A stretch of 64,000 bases of DNA from Sulfurovum sp. UBA12169. GTDB taxonomy: Bacteria; Campylobacterota; Campylobacteria; Campylobacterales; Sulfurovaceae. The stretch is taken from the NCBI GenBank assembly GCA_002742845.1, contig DLUH01000005.1, positions 806,553-870,552 of the forward strand. The letters run 5' to 3'. Shown here piece by piece: positions 9,194 to 18,685 of this stretch (the stretch's first letter is position 1; each line of letters starts with the position of its first letter). The notes under the pieces were generated by a model that had not been told where the DNA came from, ran no database searches, and was given only the letters and a program-made list of their open reading frames with translations. The translations under genes were made by a program, and so were the position numbers.

Positions 9194-10984
9194 TTAAGAA
9201 TTACAGTTTCTTATAATTAATGCAATGTTTTTACCGGCTACATTTTCTAGCTCTTCCAAAGAAGCATTTTGGATAGCTTCAAATGTGCCAAAATAATCGA
9301 TAAGTTTTTTGAGTGTGGCTTTGCCTACTCCTTTTTGATTGAGCAGGGAAATTTGGACGTCTTCTTTCCTTTTTTTGTTTTGGTGATAGGCAGCGGCATA
9401 GCGATGCGCTTCATCTCTTTGTCTTTGGATCCAATGGAGGCGCTTGTCTGAACTTTGAAGTTCTATCACTCCTTGCGGCGTATAGATAAGATCTTTTGCG
9501 GCGCCTTTGGCGCGGTGTGCTTTGGCGTCAAGTTTTTCTTTGGCAATGGCAATGACATCAAGATTGATTTTCGTTTGCTTAAGAAGCTGTATGGCAAGAT
9601 TGAGGTTGGCTTGTCCTCCATCAAGTATCCACAGATCAGGAGGAGGATTTTTTGCAAAATCGGCAATTCGTCTTGAGAGCAATTCTCTCATTTGTCCGTA
9701 TTCATCGCGTTCGTGCAGTTCGTAGCGCCTATAAGCTTTTTTGTCCCAATGGTTTTCGTTCCAAACAACCATGCCGCCCACGACAGCTGTACCCATCATG
9801 TGGGAGTTATCAAATGTTTCTATCCGGTACGGAATGGTATTCAGGTCAAAAAGATCTGCAATTTTTTGTTCGATGATAGCGTGGTTGTCTTGTTTGCGCA
9901 ACAACTCATCGCAATTTTGCATCGCCAATGCAATAAGTTTGACTTTTGGGCCGCGCTTGGGGCAAAGAATCTTTATTTTTTTATCAAATCGCATCGAGAG
10001 CGCATGAGCTACCTGTTCGCTGTCTTCAAAAGTATGTGCAGTAAGAATAGTTTTGCATACTCGGGGCACATCAGGAGGGTAAAATTCAAGAAGTGCCTGC
10101 TTGTACGCTTCATTGGCATCAAAGATATGCGTATGTCTAAAATAAGAATAAGACGAAGAGATAATTTTTCCTCCGCGCATAAAAAGTTTGACAATGACGC
10201 CTCGCTCCTCACCGTTTTGTATCGCAAAAATATCCGCATCAAGAGAGTTGGCGAGATCAACATTGGATACAGGAGCAAGAGCAGCAATCGATTTGACCAT
10301 ATCGCGCATTTTTGCCGCCTCTTCAAAGCGTTCCTGCAAAGCAAATTGCGCCATTTTTTTTTCGAGTGCCAGGATAAGCCTGTTTCGTTTGTGTATGGAG
10401 ATTTTTGCTTCTTCTATGATCCGGGCATATTCTTTGGGCGATATTTTGCCCTCACAGGGTGCAAGGCATTTTTTGATCTGGTAAAACAAACACGCTCTGC
10501 CTCCTTTGAGGCATGACTTTTTTTGTATCAAAGGATAGACCTCATAGAGTGCATCAAATAACGCTTTTCCTCCGCTTGGAAAAGGTCCGTAATAGGTAAT
10601 TTTTTTCCCTTTGACAATTTTTCGTGTGATTTCAAAACGCGGATACTCCAGGGATTCGTCCAAATAGATATAAGGATAGGTCTTGTCGTCTCTTAAAAGA
10701 ATATTGTACTTTGGTTTGAGCTGTTTGATGAGAGAGTTTTCAAGAATAAGCGCATCCTCTTCGGTTTCCACGATGATGTATTCTAGACTGTATGCTTCAT
10801 GCAGCATTTTGATAATTCGTGTGGAAAGCGTAGGATTTGGTGTAAAATCCGGAACAAAACGCCAATAGCTTTTCACTCTGTTTTTGAGGTTCTTTGCTTT
10901 TCCTACATACAGCAGTTTGCCTGCAGCATCGAAATACTGGTAAACACCCGCCAGAATAGGAAGATTTTTTATTGTCGATTGCAC
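9194..10984 (-). CDS. uvrC: Excinuclease ABC subunit C
   Basis: Nucleotide excision repair endonuclease that makes both incisions around bulky lesions bound by UvrB. The 596 residues show the N-terminal GIY-YIG nuclease (GVYQYF, YVGKAKNLKNR, about 12-90), a cysteine cluster near residues 155-175, a UVR domain (MAQFALQERFEEAAKMRD), the RNase H-like second nuclease (RIETFDNSHMMGT, WILDGGQANL) and a C-terminal helix-hairpin-helix domain. Length is normal. The start lies inside the 3' end of the upstream DUF721 gene (16-bp overlap), which implies coupled translation. Confidence 0.97.
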   Translation of the reverse strand: MQSTIKNLPILAGVYQYFDAAGKLLYVGKAKNLKNRVKSYWRFVPDFTPNPTLSTRIIKMLHEAYSLEYIIVETEEDALILENSLIKQLKPKYNILLRDDKTYPYIYLDESLEYPRFEITRKIVKGKKITYYGPFPSGGKALFDALYEVYPLIQKKSCLKGGRACLFYQIKKCLAPCEGKISPKEYARIIEEAKISIHKRNRLILALEKKMAQFALQERFEEAAKMRDMVKSIAALAPVSNVDLANSLDADIFAIQNGEERGVIVKLFMRGGKIISSSYSYFRHTHIFDANEAYKQALLEFYPPDVPRVCKTILTAHTFEDSEQVAHALSMRFDKKIKILCPKRGPKVKLIALAMQNCDELLRKQDNHAIIEQKIADLFDLNTIPYRIETFDNSHMMGTAVVGGMVVWNENHWDKKAYRRYELHERDEYGQMRELLSRRIADFAKNPPPDLWILDGGQANLNLAIQLLKQTKINLDVIAIAKEKLDAKAHRAKGAAKDLIYTPQGVIELQSSDKRLHWIQRQRDEAHRYAAAYHQNKKRKEDVQISLLNQKGVGKATLKKLIDYFGTFEAIQNASLEELENVAGKNIALIIRNCNS

Positions 10985-11418
10985 TGTATAAGCTCTTTAA
11001 TGTGTTCAAATTTCTCTTTGAGCGTCTGATCTTGCGTTTGAATCTCAAAGCAGGATGTCGAGCGTTCCTGATAATACGGGATGGTTGAAATAAGCGGTTT
11101 GCTTTCTTCGGCAGGATAGTACCTGCTGTGAAATACAATAATTTCTTGTGCCTGCATAAAGGCACATTCGGCATCATAGGTGCGCAACTGTGTTAATACG
11201 CTTTTTAATAAATCTCTATTATAATTGAGTTCCATTTTAAATGCAGGATGAGTTGTGGCCACAAAAAGTGTTTCATTTTTGACATAGACAAATGCAATAG
11301 CATTTTGGTATCTTGAGCCCAAAAGCTTAACAAATTTGTTATAGCAAGCCTGTTTTTTTAAGAATCTAAATTGAGGTTGACACGTAAGATGAGACAAAAT
11401 AACATGCGCTTTTTTCAT
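10969..11418 (-). CDS. DUF721 (DciA-like) protein
   Basis: A 149-residue protein starting at the ATG 11418; the longer upstream extension would run into nadB. The central pattern, a conserved Leu/Gly segment followed by a beta-rich NETLFVATTHPAFKMELNYN and a helix, resembles the DUF721 family. Some DUF721 members (DciA) load the replicative helicase in bacteria lacking DnaC (family knowledge); that role here is inference. The C-terminal 60 residues are poorly conserved. It is cotranscribed with uvrC and overlaps it by 16 bp. Its first codons also overlap, on the other strand, the start of the small lipoprotein gene at 11404. Confidence 0.6.
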   Translation of the reverse strand: MKKAHVILSHLTCQPQFRFLKKQACYNKFVKLLGSRYQNAIAFVYVKNETLFVATTHPAFKMELNYNRDLLKSVLTQLRTYDAECAFMQAQEIIVFHSRYYPAEESKPLISTIPYYQERSTSCFEIQTQDQTLKEKFEHIKELIQCNRQ

Positions 11419-11526
11419 AAATGCATTATAGCATTTGTTTGCTGTATGATAATGGCGGGTTGCGGATACAAAACAGACCCGGCCTACGTGCCCGATCAAA
11501 ACAATACCCTGCAAACAAAAGGATAA
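11404..11526 (+). CDS. Small LptM-like lipoprotein (40 residues)
   Basis: A 41-codon frame. It encodes a basic start (MRFFHK), a hydrophobic core and a lipobox Met-Ala-Gly-Cys at Cys20, then a polar, Pro-rich tail of 20 residues that opens GYKTDPAYVP. This is the layout of the tiny LptM/YifL-type lipoproteins, which begin Cys-Gly-x-Lys and assist outer-membrane LptD maturation in enterobacteria (family knowledge; role here inferred). It ends 4 bases before nadB and its last codons hold the nadB ribosome site, so the two are probably one transcript. Its own ribosome site is weak (AAGATGAG), which is the main doubt. Confidence 0.55.
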   Translation: MRFFHKCIIAFVCCMIMAGCGYKTDPAYVPDQNNTLQTKG

Positions 11527-11530
11527 CAGG

Positions 11531-12979
11531 ATGGACAAATATGATGTACTGATCATTGGTGCAGGGATCGCAGGGCTGTATGCTGCATTGCAATTGCCCA
11601 AAAGCAAAAAAGTGTTAGTAGTCTGCAAAGATATTCCGTGGGAGTGCAATACATTTTATGCGCAGGGAGGGATGGTTACAGCGCTTAACGAAGCCGATAT
11701 TGCTTTGCATGTAGAAGATACTATGGCTGCAGGTTCCTATCACAATAACAAGGAGGCGGTTGAAATCCTTTCCCGCACCTCGCTTGAGACTACGGCAGAT
11801 ATTATCCAAAGAGGTATGGAGTTTGACAAGGATGAGCAAGGCAACATTCTTTACACTAAAGAAGCGGCACATTCCGTAGCGCGGATCATTCATGCTGGAG
11901 GAGATGCGACGGGACGATATATGCACTATTTTATGATGGTGCAAAATATGCATCATTTGCAAAAAAATACATTGGTCTATGATCTGCTTATTGAAAATGG
12001 AAGATGTTACGGCGTCAAAGCAACAGTCAATTATGAACCTACCACTATTTATGCGGATGATGTCATTATTGCATCGGGCGGGATTGGATCGCTGTATGCC
12101 TACAATACCAATTCTCGTACCGTCAGTGCGGATATTCACGGTATCTGCGTAGAAAAAGGTATAGAATTGGCCGATATGGAATTTATGCAGTTTCATCCTA
12201 CCGTATTTGTCAAAACGCCTTTTGCCAGAAAACTGCTTCTTACCGAAGCGCTTAGAGGTGAGGGCGCGCATGTGGTAGATCAAGAAGGAAAACGTTTTTT
12301 GTTTGAGTATGATGAGCGTGGAGAGCTGGCGGGCAGAGATATTGTCGCGAGGGGTATTTTTGACTATAGGCGCCGAACAGGACAAGAGGCATATTTAGAT
12401 TTTTCAATGTTTGAAGAGTCATGGTTTAGAGAGCGATTTCCCAATATTACGCGTACTTTTGGTGCATTGGGGTATCGTTTTCCTCAAGATAGGGTTCCGA
12501 TTTCTCCGGCTTTTCATTATGCCAACGGAGGCATTAAAAGTGACACCAATGGCTGCATAGAAGGAGTGGAAGGATTGTATGTGATAGGAGAGGCTGCCAG
12601 AACAGGGGTGCATGGAGCTAACCGTTTGGCATCCAACTCTTTGCTTGAAGGGGTTGTTTTTGCCAAAAGAGCAACCGCGCACCTTTTGGGTAAAAGCCAG
12701 AAAGAGGGCAAAACACCTAAATTTGATAAAGATTACGGTAATATTCTGCACAAAGAAAACGACAAGATGTACAAGCATCGTTTGCGACAGGTTATGTGGA
12801 ATGATATAGGTATTATTCGCACATCCAAAGGATTGCATGAGGCAAAAAATCTTATCTATGACATGAAAAATAAAGAGATAGGCAGGCTGCTGAAGTTGCG
12901 TCTTAACACGGCATCCGCGATAGTCGAGGCAGCTTTGGCACGCAAAGAGTCACTTGGCTCACACTATATTGAATTATAA
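11531..12979 (+). CDS. nadB: L-aspartate oxidase
   Basis: FAD enzyme that oxidises L-aspartate to iminoaspartate, the first step of de novo NAD synthesis; under anoxia fumarate can be the acceptor (family knowledge). The 482 residues have the FAD dinucleotide motif GAGIAGLYAA (10-19), FYAQGGM typical of the succinate dehydrogenase/fumarate reductase flavoprotein superfamily, HSVARIIHAGGDATGR, the active-site block ELADMEFMQFHPT, and the FAD-contacting GEAARTGVHGANRLASNSLLEG near the C-terminal third. It lacks the long C-terminal domain of SdhA/FrdA, which supports NadB. It sits between the small lipoprotein and nhaD; nadA and nadC are not in the window. Confidence 0.92.
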   Translation: MDKYDVLIIGAGIAGLYAALQLPKSKKVLVVCKDIPWECNTFYAQGGMVTALNEADIALHVEDTMAAGSYHNNKEAVEILSRTSLETTADIIQRGMEFDKDEQGNILYTKEAAHSVARIIHAGGDATGRYMHYFMMVQNMHHLQKNTLVYDLLIENGRCYGVKATVNYEPTTIYADDVIIASGGIGSLYAYNTNSRTVSADIHGICVEKGIELADMEFMQFHPTVFVKTPFARKLLLTEALRGEGAHVVDQEGKRFLFEYDERGELAGRDIVARGIFDYRRRTGQEAYLDFSMFEESWFRERFPNITRTFGALGYRFPQDRVPISPAFHYANGGIKSDTNGCIEGVEGLYVIGEAARTGVHGANRLASNSLLEGVVFAKRATAHLLGKSQKEGKTPKFDKDYGNILHKENDKMYKHRLRQVMWNDIGIIRTSKGLHEAKNLIYDMKNKEIGRLLKLRLNTASAIVEAALARKESLGSHYIEL

Positions 12980-12987
12980 GGATTAAA

Positions 12988-14319
12988 ATGCATGATTTGA
13001 ATTTAACGACGAGTTGGGTAGGGATCGCCTCGTTGATCATATTTGTGGTGGGATATTATTTTATTGCCACTGAAGATAAATATCATATAAATAAGGCAAA
13101 ACCGGCATTGTTTGCAGGAACCTTTATTTTTATACTGATCGGTATCTATTATGCGGCTAATGGTTTGGACGGTAAACATCTGCATCACGAAATAGAGCTG
13201 CTCATTTATGAAATAGCGGGCATCTTTTTCTTTTTGTATGTTGCGATGACGTATATTGAAGCTATGATTGACAGGAATGTGTTTACCGCGCTTCGGTACA
13301 GACTTGTCTCAAAAGGGCACAGCTATCAAAGGCTTTTTTGGATCACAGGTCTTTTGGCATTTTTTATCTCTCCTGTGGCGGACAATCTTACAACGGCACT
13401 GATCCTTTCAACGGTGTTGATCACTATTGACAAAGAGACAAAAGCTTTTCTTGTGCCTGCGGCGATCAATATTGTCGTGGCTGCCAATGCGGGAGGCGCG
13501 TGGAGTCCGTTTGGTGATATTACAACGCTGATGGTATGGGTTGACGGAAAAGGACAATTTATTGATTTTCTTTATCTTTTTCCTGCTGCATTTTTGGGAT
13601 GGTATGTAACAGCTTTTCTTTTGGTTCGTTTTGTTCCAGAGGACAATCCTCCTTTTGTCAAAGGAGAAAAAGAGGTACATATTGCCTATGGCGGAAAAAT
13701 GATTATAGGGCTTTTTGCTTTGACTATAGCCTCTGCGGTTATCTCTCATCAAGTGCTTCATTTGCCGGCAATGTGGGGTATGATGTTTGGGTTGGCGATT
13801 TTGAAACTTTATACCTACGGAATGAATAGAGAAGTAAGGTATGAGAGTGACGGTACCGCTTGTCCTCGAGTCAATGTTTTCTCTTTTATTGCTAAAATTG
13901 AGAACGATACACTGCTCTTTTTCTTCGGGATTTTAGCTGCAGTCGGTGGGCTTCACTTTTTAGGCTTCTTGGAGTATTTTACGGCACTCTATAGTCAGTT
14001 TGGTGCAACCGCGGTAAATATCGGTGTAGGATTTCTTTCGGCTGTTGTCGATAACGTACCTGTGATGTCAGCGGTACTCAAGGCTAATCCTGATATGGGC
14101 GCAGATTCACATGCGCAGTGGATGCTTGTAACCATGACCGCAGGGGTAGGAGGATCGCTGATTTCGTTTGGAAGTGCCGCAGGCGTAGGTGTTATGGGCA
14201 AACTGCATGGAATTTATACTTTTTCTTCTCACATGAAATATGCATGGACGGTACTTGTAGGCTATTTTGTTTCATTGGCCGTATGGTATTTGCAATTTCA
14301 AGTATTGGGGCTGCATTAA
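12988..14319 (+). CDS. nhaD: NhaD-type Na+/H+ antiporter
   Basis: Inner-membrane secondary transporter exchanging cytoplasmic Na+ for H+, for sodium and alkaline tolerance. The 443 residues form about 11-12 hydrophobic segments. Diagnostic NhaD/ion-transporter motifs are FISPVADNLTTALILSTV (about 125-142), NAGGAWSPFGDITTLMVW (about 168-185) and the repeat-related VDNVPVMSAVL and AGVGGSLISFGSAAGVG in the second half. It begins 8 bases after nadB with an AAGGAT ribosome site, so it is likely in the same transcript. The sodium specificity is inferred from the family. Confidence 0.92.
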   Translation: MHDLNLTTSWVGIASLIIFVVGYYFIATEDKYHINKAKPALFAGTFIFILIGIYYAANGLDGKHLHHEIELLIYEIAGIFFFLYVAMTYIEAMIDRNVFTALRYRLVSKGHSYQRLFWITGLLAFFISPVADNLTTALILSTVLITIDKETKAFLVPAAINIVVAANAGGAWSPFGDITTLMVWVDGKGQFIDFLYLFPAAFLGWYVTAFLLVRFVPEDNPPFVKGEKEVHIAYGGKMIIGLFALTIASAVISHQVLHLPAMWGMMFGLAILKLYTYGMNREVRYESDGTACPRVNVFSFIAKIENDTLLFFFGILAAVGGLHFLGFLEYFTALYSQFGATAVNIGVGFLSAVVDNVPVMSAVLKANPDMGADSHAQWMLVTMTAGVGGSLISFGSAAGVGVMGKLHGIYTFSSHMKYAWTVLVGYFVSLAVWYLQFQVLGLH

Positions 14320-14366
14320 GATTTTTACTTTCTTCTGTTTCTTCGTCAAAGGAGCAGAAGAAAAAA

Positions 14367-14411
14367 TATTTGTATAGTTAAGTTTTTTCGAAAAATTTAA
14401 CTATACAAATA
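14367..14411 (+). promoter_or_regulatory. 21-bp hairpin in the guaA leader
   Basis: A near-perfect inverted repeat: 15 exact pairs outside (arms from 14367 and 14411 inward), one G-U pair, five A-U pairs, and a 3-base loop at 14388-14390. It ends two bases before the AAGGAG ribosome site of guaA. A TATAGT hexamer (14373-14378) lies in the left arm, so this may be an operator over a promoter, or an RNA stem that controls ribosome access. It has no U tract after the stem, so it is a poor terminator. Confidence 0.6.
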
Positions 14412-14423
14412 GAAGGAGAGAAG

Positions 14424-15962
14424 ATGAAAGAAGTGCCTATAGTTGTTTTGGATTTTGGATCCCAGTATACTCAGCTTATTGCCAGAAAACTTAGAGAGAG
14501 CGGTATATATACTGAAGTCGTACCTTATCGTGAAAGCATTCATGACATTAAGACGCGCAAACCTAAAGGAATTATTCTTTCCGGAGGCCCGGCTTCTGTT
14601 TATGCAGAGGATGCCTATAAGCCCGATGATGGCATTTGGGAATTGGGGTTGCCGATTTTGGGCATTTGTTACGGCATGCAGCTTATTACGCAGCATTTTG
14701 GGGGAGAAGTGGTGGCCGCAGACCATCATGAGTATGGAAAAGCCAAGTTGCACATAGAGGGGAATTCCCCTATTTTTAAAGAGGTCAACCATGACTCGGT
14801 TGTTTGGATGAGCCACGGTGACAAGGCTGAGTGCATCCCTGAGTCATTCAGGGTAGTCGGCACAAGCGAGAATTCACCTTTTGCAGCAATTGCCAATGAG
14901 GATAAAAAGATTTATGCATTCCAGTTTCACCCCGAAGTGCATCATTCCGCAGAAGGCGTGAAAATGCTTAAAAATTTTGCTAAGCATATCTGCGGATGTG
15001 AAAGCACATGGAATATGGGAGGCTTTGCCAAAGAAAAGATTGTGCAGATCAAAGCGCAAGTCGGGAATAAAAAAGTACTTTGCGGCGTAAGCGGGGGCGT
15101 AGACAGCTCGGTGGTTGCTGCGATGCTGCATGAAGCTTTGCCTAAAGAGCAGCTTATCTGTGTATTTGTAGACCAAGGGCTGCTTCGTAAAGATGAAGCG
15201 GTGCAAGTGCAAAATATGTTTAAGATGCTCGATATTCCTCTGATTAGTATTGATGCCAAAGAGATTTTTATGAAAAAACTGGCAGGCATTAGTGATCCTG
15301 AAACCAAGCGCAAAGTGATCGGAGAGACCTTTATAGAGGTTTTTGATCAAGAGGCAAAAAAACATACCGATGTTTCATTTTTGGCTCAAGGAACGCTCTA
15401 TACAGATGTGATCGAGTCTGTTTCCGTCAAAGGGCCCTCAAAAACCATCAAATCGCACCACAATGTGGGCGGACTTCCTGACTGGATGACATTTGAATTG
15501 GTAGAGCCGCTAAGAGAGATATTTAAAGATGAAGTAAGAAAGCTTGGATTGGAGTTGGGACTCCCTAAAGAGATGATAGGAAGGCATCCTTTTCCCGGAC
15601 CCGGACTGGCCATCCGCGTAATGGGAGAGGTGAACGAAGAAGCGCTTAGACTGCTTAGGGAATCAGACGCCATCATGCAAGAAGAGCTAAAGGCTACCGG
15701 ATATTACGACAAAGTATGGCAGGCTTTTACCGTATTGCTTAATGTGAAGTCCGTCGGAGTTATGGGTGACAACAGAACCTATGACAACACTGTTTGTGTT
15801 CGTATGGTTGAATCAGTGGATGGCATGACCGCCACTTTTGCCCATGTACCTCATGATGTGCTTGAAGGAATAAGCCGACGTATTATAAATGAAATAGACG
15901 GCATAAACCGTGTCGTTTATGACATAAGTTCTAAGCCTCCTGCAACCATAGAATGGGAATAG
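14424..15962 (+). CDS. guaA: GMP synthase (glutamine-hydrolysing)
   Basis: Converts XMP, glutamine and ATP to GMP, the last step of guanine nucleotide synthesis. The 512 residues have the class I amidotransferase domain (Cys82 in GICYGMQ, His in [10 protein letters not shown]), the ATP-pyrophosphatase domain with P-loop GVSGGVDSS near 222 and [10 protein letters not shown], and the C-terminal dimerisation domain ([12 protein letters not shown], ending KPPATIEWE). All catalytic motifs are intact. AAGGAG lies 5 bases before the ATG, just after a long hairpin. Confidence 0.98.
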   Translation: MKEVPIVVLDFGSQYTQLIARKLRESGIYTEVVPYRESIHDIKTRKPKGIILSGGPASVYAEDAYKPDDGIWELGLPILGICYGMQLITQHFGGEVVAADHHEYGKAKLHIEGNSPIFKEVNHDSVVWMSHGDKAECIPESFRVVGTSENSPFAAIANEDKKIYAFQFHPEVHHSAEGVKMLKNFAKHICGCESTWNMGGFAKEKIVQIKAQVGNKKVLCGVSGGVDSSVVAAMLHEALPKEQLICVFVDQGLLRKDEAVQVQNMFKMLDIPLISIDAKEIFMKKLAGISDPETKRKVIGETFIEVFDQEAKKHTDVSFLAQGTLYTDVIESVSVKGPSKTIKSHHNVGGLPDWMTFELVEPLREIFKDEVRKLGLELGLPKEMIGRHPFPGPGLAIRVMGEVNEEALRLLRESDAIMQEELKATGYYDKVWQAFTVLLNVKSVGVMGDNRTYDNTVCVRMVESVDGMTATFAHVPHDVLEGISRRIINEIDGINRVVYDISSKPPATIEWE

Positions 15963-16072
15963 TTTGGCCTTTTTGTCGCCCTGTTTTGGCATGGCGGCAG
16001 AGATTTATCGCAGAAATTCCAATCTACCCAGTAATTTTAAATCTACAAAAAATATAAACAAGTCGGTTGTTG

Positions 16073-16564
16073 TTATATATTTTTTGGATAGATAAAAAAA
16101 TGCAATCGGGCAATACTGTATTGACACTCTTGCCATTTTAGAACAGGAAGTGCAAGCGCTGCAACTCCTAGCGTCGGGATGTTTTCGATGGTTTTATCTG
16201 CTGCCATTTTGTTTGCAAAGTCAGTAATTCCCGGATTGTGGGCGATAATAAAAACATTTTGATGTTTTTTTCTGATTTTCTGAACAATCTGAAGCATGGT
16301 TTTGGGGCCGGCAAGATAAAGATCGTCCAGATAAATAATTTTCTTTTTGTATCCTATTTCTCTTGCAAGACCTTTGGCGGTCATTTTAGTTCGTTTCGCC
16401 GAGCTGGAAAATATAAGATCAGGCATTACTTTTTTCGCTTTTAGCGCATGTGCCATTTTTAAAATAGCTTTTTTGCCTCTCTGGCTTAAACCTCTGTCAA
16501 AATCATTTGCACGCTTGCTGTCTCTTTCGGATTTGGCATGTCTGATTAGATATAAATATTTCAT
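16073..16564 (-). CDS. sixA: SixA-type phosphohistidine phosphatase
   Basis: A 163-residue histidine phosphatase (phosphoglycerate-mutase fold). The catalytic RHAK motif has His9, the second arginine follows in SQRGKKA, and the second histidine is in IAHNPGITDFA. SixA enzymes remove phosphate from phosphohistidine, for example on HPt domains or the nitrogen PTS (family knowledge). It is monocistronic, divergent from htpG. A link to the HPt relay at 3.7-9.0 kb is possible but unproven. A small-molecule phosphatase is the alternative. Confidence 0.8.
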   Translation of the reverse strand: MKYLYLIRHAKSERDSKRANDFDRGLSQRGKKAILKMAHALKAKKVMPDLIFSSSAKRTKMTAKGLAREIGYKKKIIYLDDLYLAGPKTMLQIVQKIRKKHQNVFIIAHNPGITDFANKMAADKTIENIPTLGVAALALPVLKWQECQYSIARLHFFIYPKNI

Positions 16565-16655
16565 AGATGCAGTATAACATATATTTTTTAAGTACAGTAA
16601 AATACAACTTGAGTCTTTGTGGCTAAAGAATATTTAATCTATATTGTAAGAACAC

Positions 16656-16684
16656 TTGAAATAATTTATTTTTTATACTATAAT
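16656..16684 (+). promoter_or_regulatory. Sigma-70 promoter of htpG
   Basis: TTGAAA (16656-16661), 17-base spacer, TATAAT (16679-16684), about 34 bases before the htpG start codon. A good -35 box is unusual for this lineage. No CIRCE-type repeat is present. Confidence 0.75.
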
Positions 16685-16717
16685 CGCACAAAAATAGTGA
16701 CTATGAAAGGATATTTT

Positions 16718-18580
16718 ATGGCAAAACATCAATTTCAAACCGAAATCGGCCAACTTTTAAAACTTATGACACATTCTTTATATTCAAACAAAGAAATCTT
16801 TATACGAGAGCTTGTGTCAAACGCAAGCGATGCATTGGATAAGTTTAATTATCTCTCTTTAACAGACGAGAAATATAAAAATGAAGAATGGAAAGGCCAA
16901 ATTTTTATAGGATTGGACAAAGAAGACGGATCGCTAACGATAGGCGATAACGGGATAGGAATGAATGAAGCAGATCTCATCAGCCATCTTGGAACTATCG
17001 CAAAATCAGGTACCAAATCTTTTATAGAGTCTCTTACAGGTGATGCAAAAAAAGATTCCAATCTTATCGGTCAATTTGGAGTAGGATTTTATTCTGTTTT
17101 TATGGTTGCCCAAAAGGTAGATGTGATTACTAAAAAAGCAGGTGAAGAACAAGCCTATAAGTTTACTACCGACGGAACGGGAGAGTTTGAGATCGTTCCT
17201 GTTACCAAAGAGTCTCAAGGCACCATTATTTATATTACGCTTAAAGAGGATGAGAAAGAATTCTTGGATAAGTGGAGGGTGAAAGAGGTCGTCAAAAAGT
17301 ACTCCAATCACATTGCTTATCCCATCATGCTTAATTTTTCTGAAGAAGAGACAGTAGGCGAGGGCGAGGAAAAAAAGATCAAAAAAGTAAAAAAATCTGA
17401 ACAGATCAATGCCGCGTCCGCACTTTGGACACTCTCCAAATCCGAGCTCAAAAAAGAAGATTATATAGAGTTTTATAAAACAATTTCACACGGGGATGCC
17501 GAACCGCTTACCTATATGCACAATAAAGTAGAGGGCGCCCAAGAGTTTACCACACTTTTTTACATCCCCAAAACAGCTCCTTTTGATTTGTACAGGGCAG
17601 ATTATCAGCCCGGCGTAAAGCTTTATGTGAAGCGTGTATTTATCACAGATGATGACAAGGAGCTGTTGCCTGCGTATTTGCGTTTTGTAAGAGGCATTAT
17701 AGACAGCGAAGATTTGCCGCTTAACGTCTCACGCGAAATACTGCAAGAAAATAGAATTTTGGCTAATATTAGACAAAGTTCGGTTAAAAAAATTCTCTCA
17801 GAAATTAAAAAATTGAGTGAAGAAGATGTTAAAATATTTACCGAACAGTACAATAGGGTCATCAAAGAAGGTATTTTTACAGACTATACCAACAAAGAAA
17901 CATTGTTAGAAATTGTACGATACAAAAGTTCAAATCAAGAGGGGCTTACTGGCTTGGATGAGTATATTTCTCGTGGAGATTCCGAAAAAAAAGAGATCTA
18001 CTATATCATAGGCAAAGATGAGAAAGTGCTGAGAAATTCTCCATTGCTTGAGGCGTATAAAAAAGCAAATATTGAAGTGCTTGTAATGGATGATGAGGAA
18101 GTCGACAGTATCGTAACACCAATGATAGGCAGCTATAAAGAGTGGAGCCTTAAAGACGTTACCACGATAGAAGCACCGGACAGTAAAAGCCAAGAAGAGA
18201 AGGAAGAGATCTCCAAAGAATATAAAACGCTTACAGACAAAATCAAAGCGGTTTTGGGTGATGAAGTCAAGGAGGTTAAGATCTCGGCCCGGTTGACTTC
18301 AAGCCCTTCTTGTGTTGTAAAAGACAGTAGTGATCCTATGGCAGGCATGGCGCATATGTTTGCACAAATGGGACAAAAGATGCCGGAGATACCGCTTGTT
18401 TTGGAGATCAACCCTGAACATGAAATGATCAAAAAGCTTGATGTGCTTCATGATGAAAGTCTTTTTGCGGATGCAGTATGGATCTTGCTTGACAGCGCAA
18501 AACTTTCAGAAGGATTGGAGCCCAAAGATAAAGCCGCATTTGCCCAAAGGATTGCCCATTTGGCAAGCAAAGCACTGTAG
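16718..18580 (+). CDS. htpG: Hsp90-family chaperone HtpG
   Basis: Cytosolic ATP-dependent chaperone that helps client proteins fold under stress. The start is set at the ATG 16718 (AAAGGA 6 bases upstream; the protein begins MAKHQFQTEIGQLL, as the family does), giving 620 residues; longer in-frame starts fall upstream of the promoter. The GHKL ATPase domain has ELVSNASDALDK, DNGIGM and GQFGVGFYS; the middle domain has LPLNVSREILQ with the catalytic arginine; the C-terminal domain carries a glycine- and methionine-rich stretch (DPMAGMAHMFAQMG). Monocistronic. Confidence 0.97.
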   Translation: MAKHQFQTEIGQLLKLMTHSLYSNKEIFIRELVSNASDALDKFNYLSLTDEKYKNEEWKGQIFIGLDKEDGSLTIGDNGIGMNEADLISHLGTIAKSGTKSFIESLTGDAKKDSNLIGQFGVGFYSVFMVAQKVDVITKKAGEEQAYKFTTDGTGEFEIVPVTKESQGTIIYITLKEDEKEFLDKWRVKEVVKKYSNHIAYPIMLNFSEEETVGEGEEKKIKKVKKSEQINAASALWTLSKSELKKEDYIEFYKTISHGDAEPLTYMHNKVEGAQEFTTLFYIPKTAPFDLYRADYQPGVKLYVKRVFITDDDKELLPAYLRFVRGIIDSEDLPLNVSREILQENRILANIRQSSVKKILSEIKKLSEEDVKIFTEQYNRVIKEGIFTDYTNKETLLEIVRYKSSNQEGLTGLDEYISRGDSEKKEIYYIIGKDEKVLRNSPLLEAYKKANIEVLVMDDEEVDSIVTPMIGSYKEWSLKDVTTIEAPDSKSQEEKEEISKEYKTLTDKIKAVLGDEVKEVKISARLTSSPSCVVKDSSDPMAGMAHMFAQMGQKMPEIPLVLEINPEHEMIKKLDVLHDESLFADAVWILLDSAKLSEGLEPKDKAAFAQRIAHLASKAL

Positions 18581-18685
18581 TCGATTCTTTTGCTGTCTTA
18601 AAAATATGTAAGACAGCATTGTCTTTCTTTTGTTTTTCAGCTAAAATTTTTACCATACGCAAAACCAATTTATCAAGGAATTTTT

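Noticed and set aside
9692-10516. 274-codon plus-strand frame inside uvrC
   Set aside because: Antisense of a complete uvrC with every motif; the translation is Phe/Cys-rich and resembles nothing.
11615-12385. 256-codon minus-strand frame opposite nadB
   Set aside because: Shadow of nadB, which has all FAD motifs; no ribosome site.
14333-14360. CTTCTG...CAGAAG repeat after nhaD as a terminator
   Set aside because: Followed by A6, not T, on the plus strand and no T run on minus.
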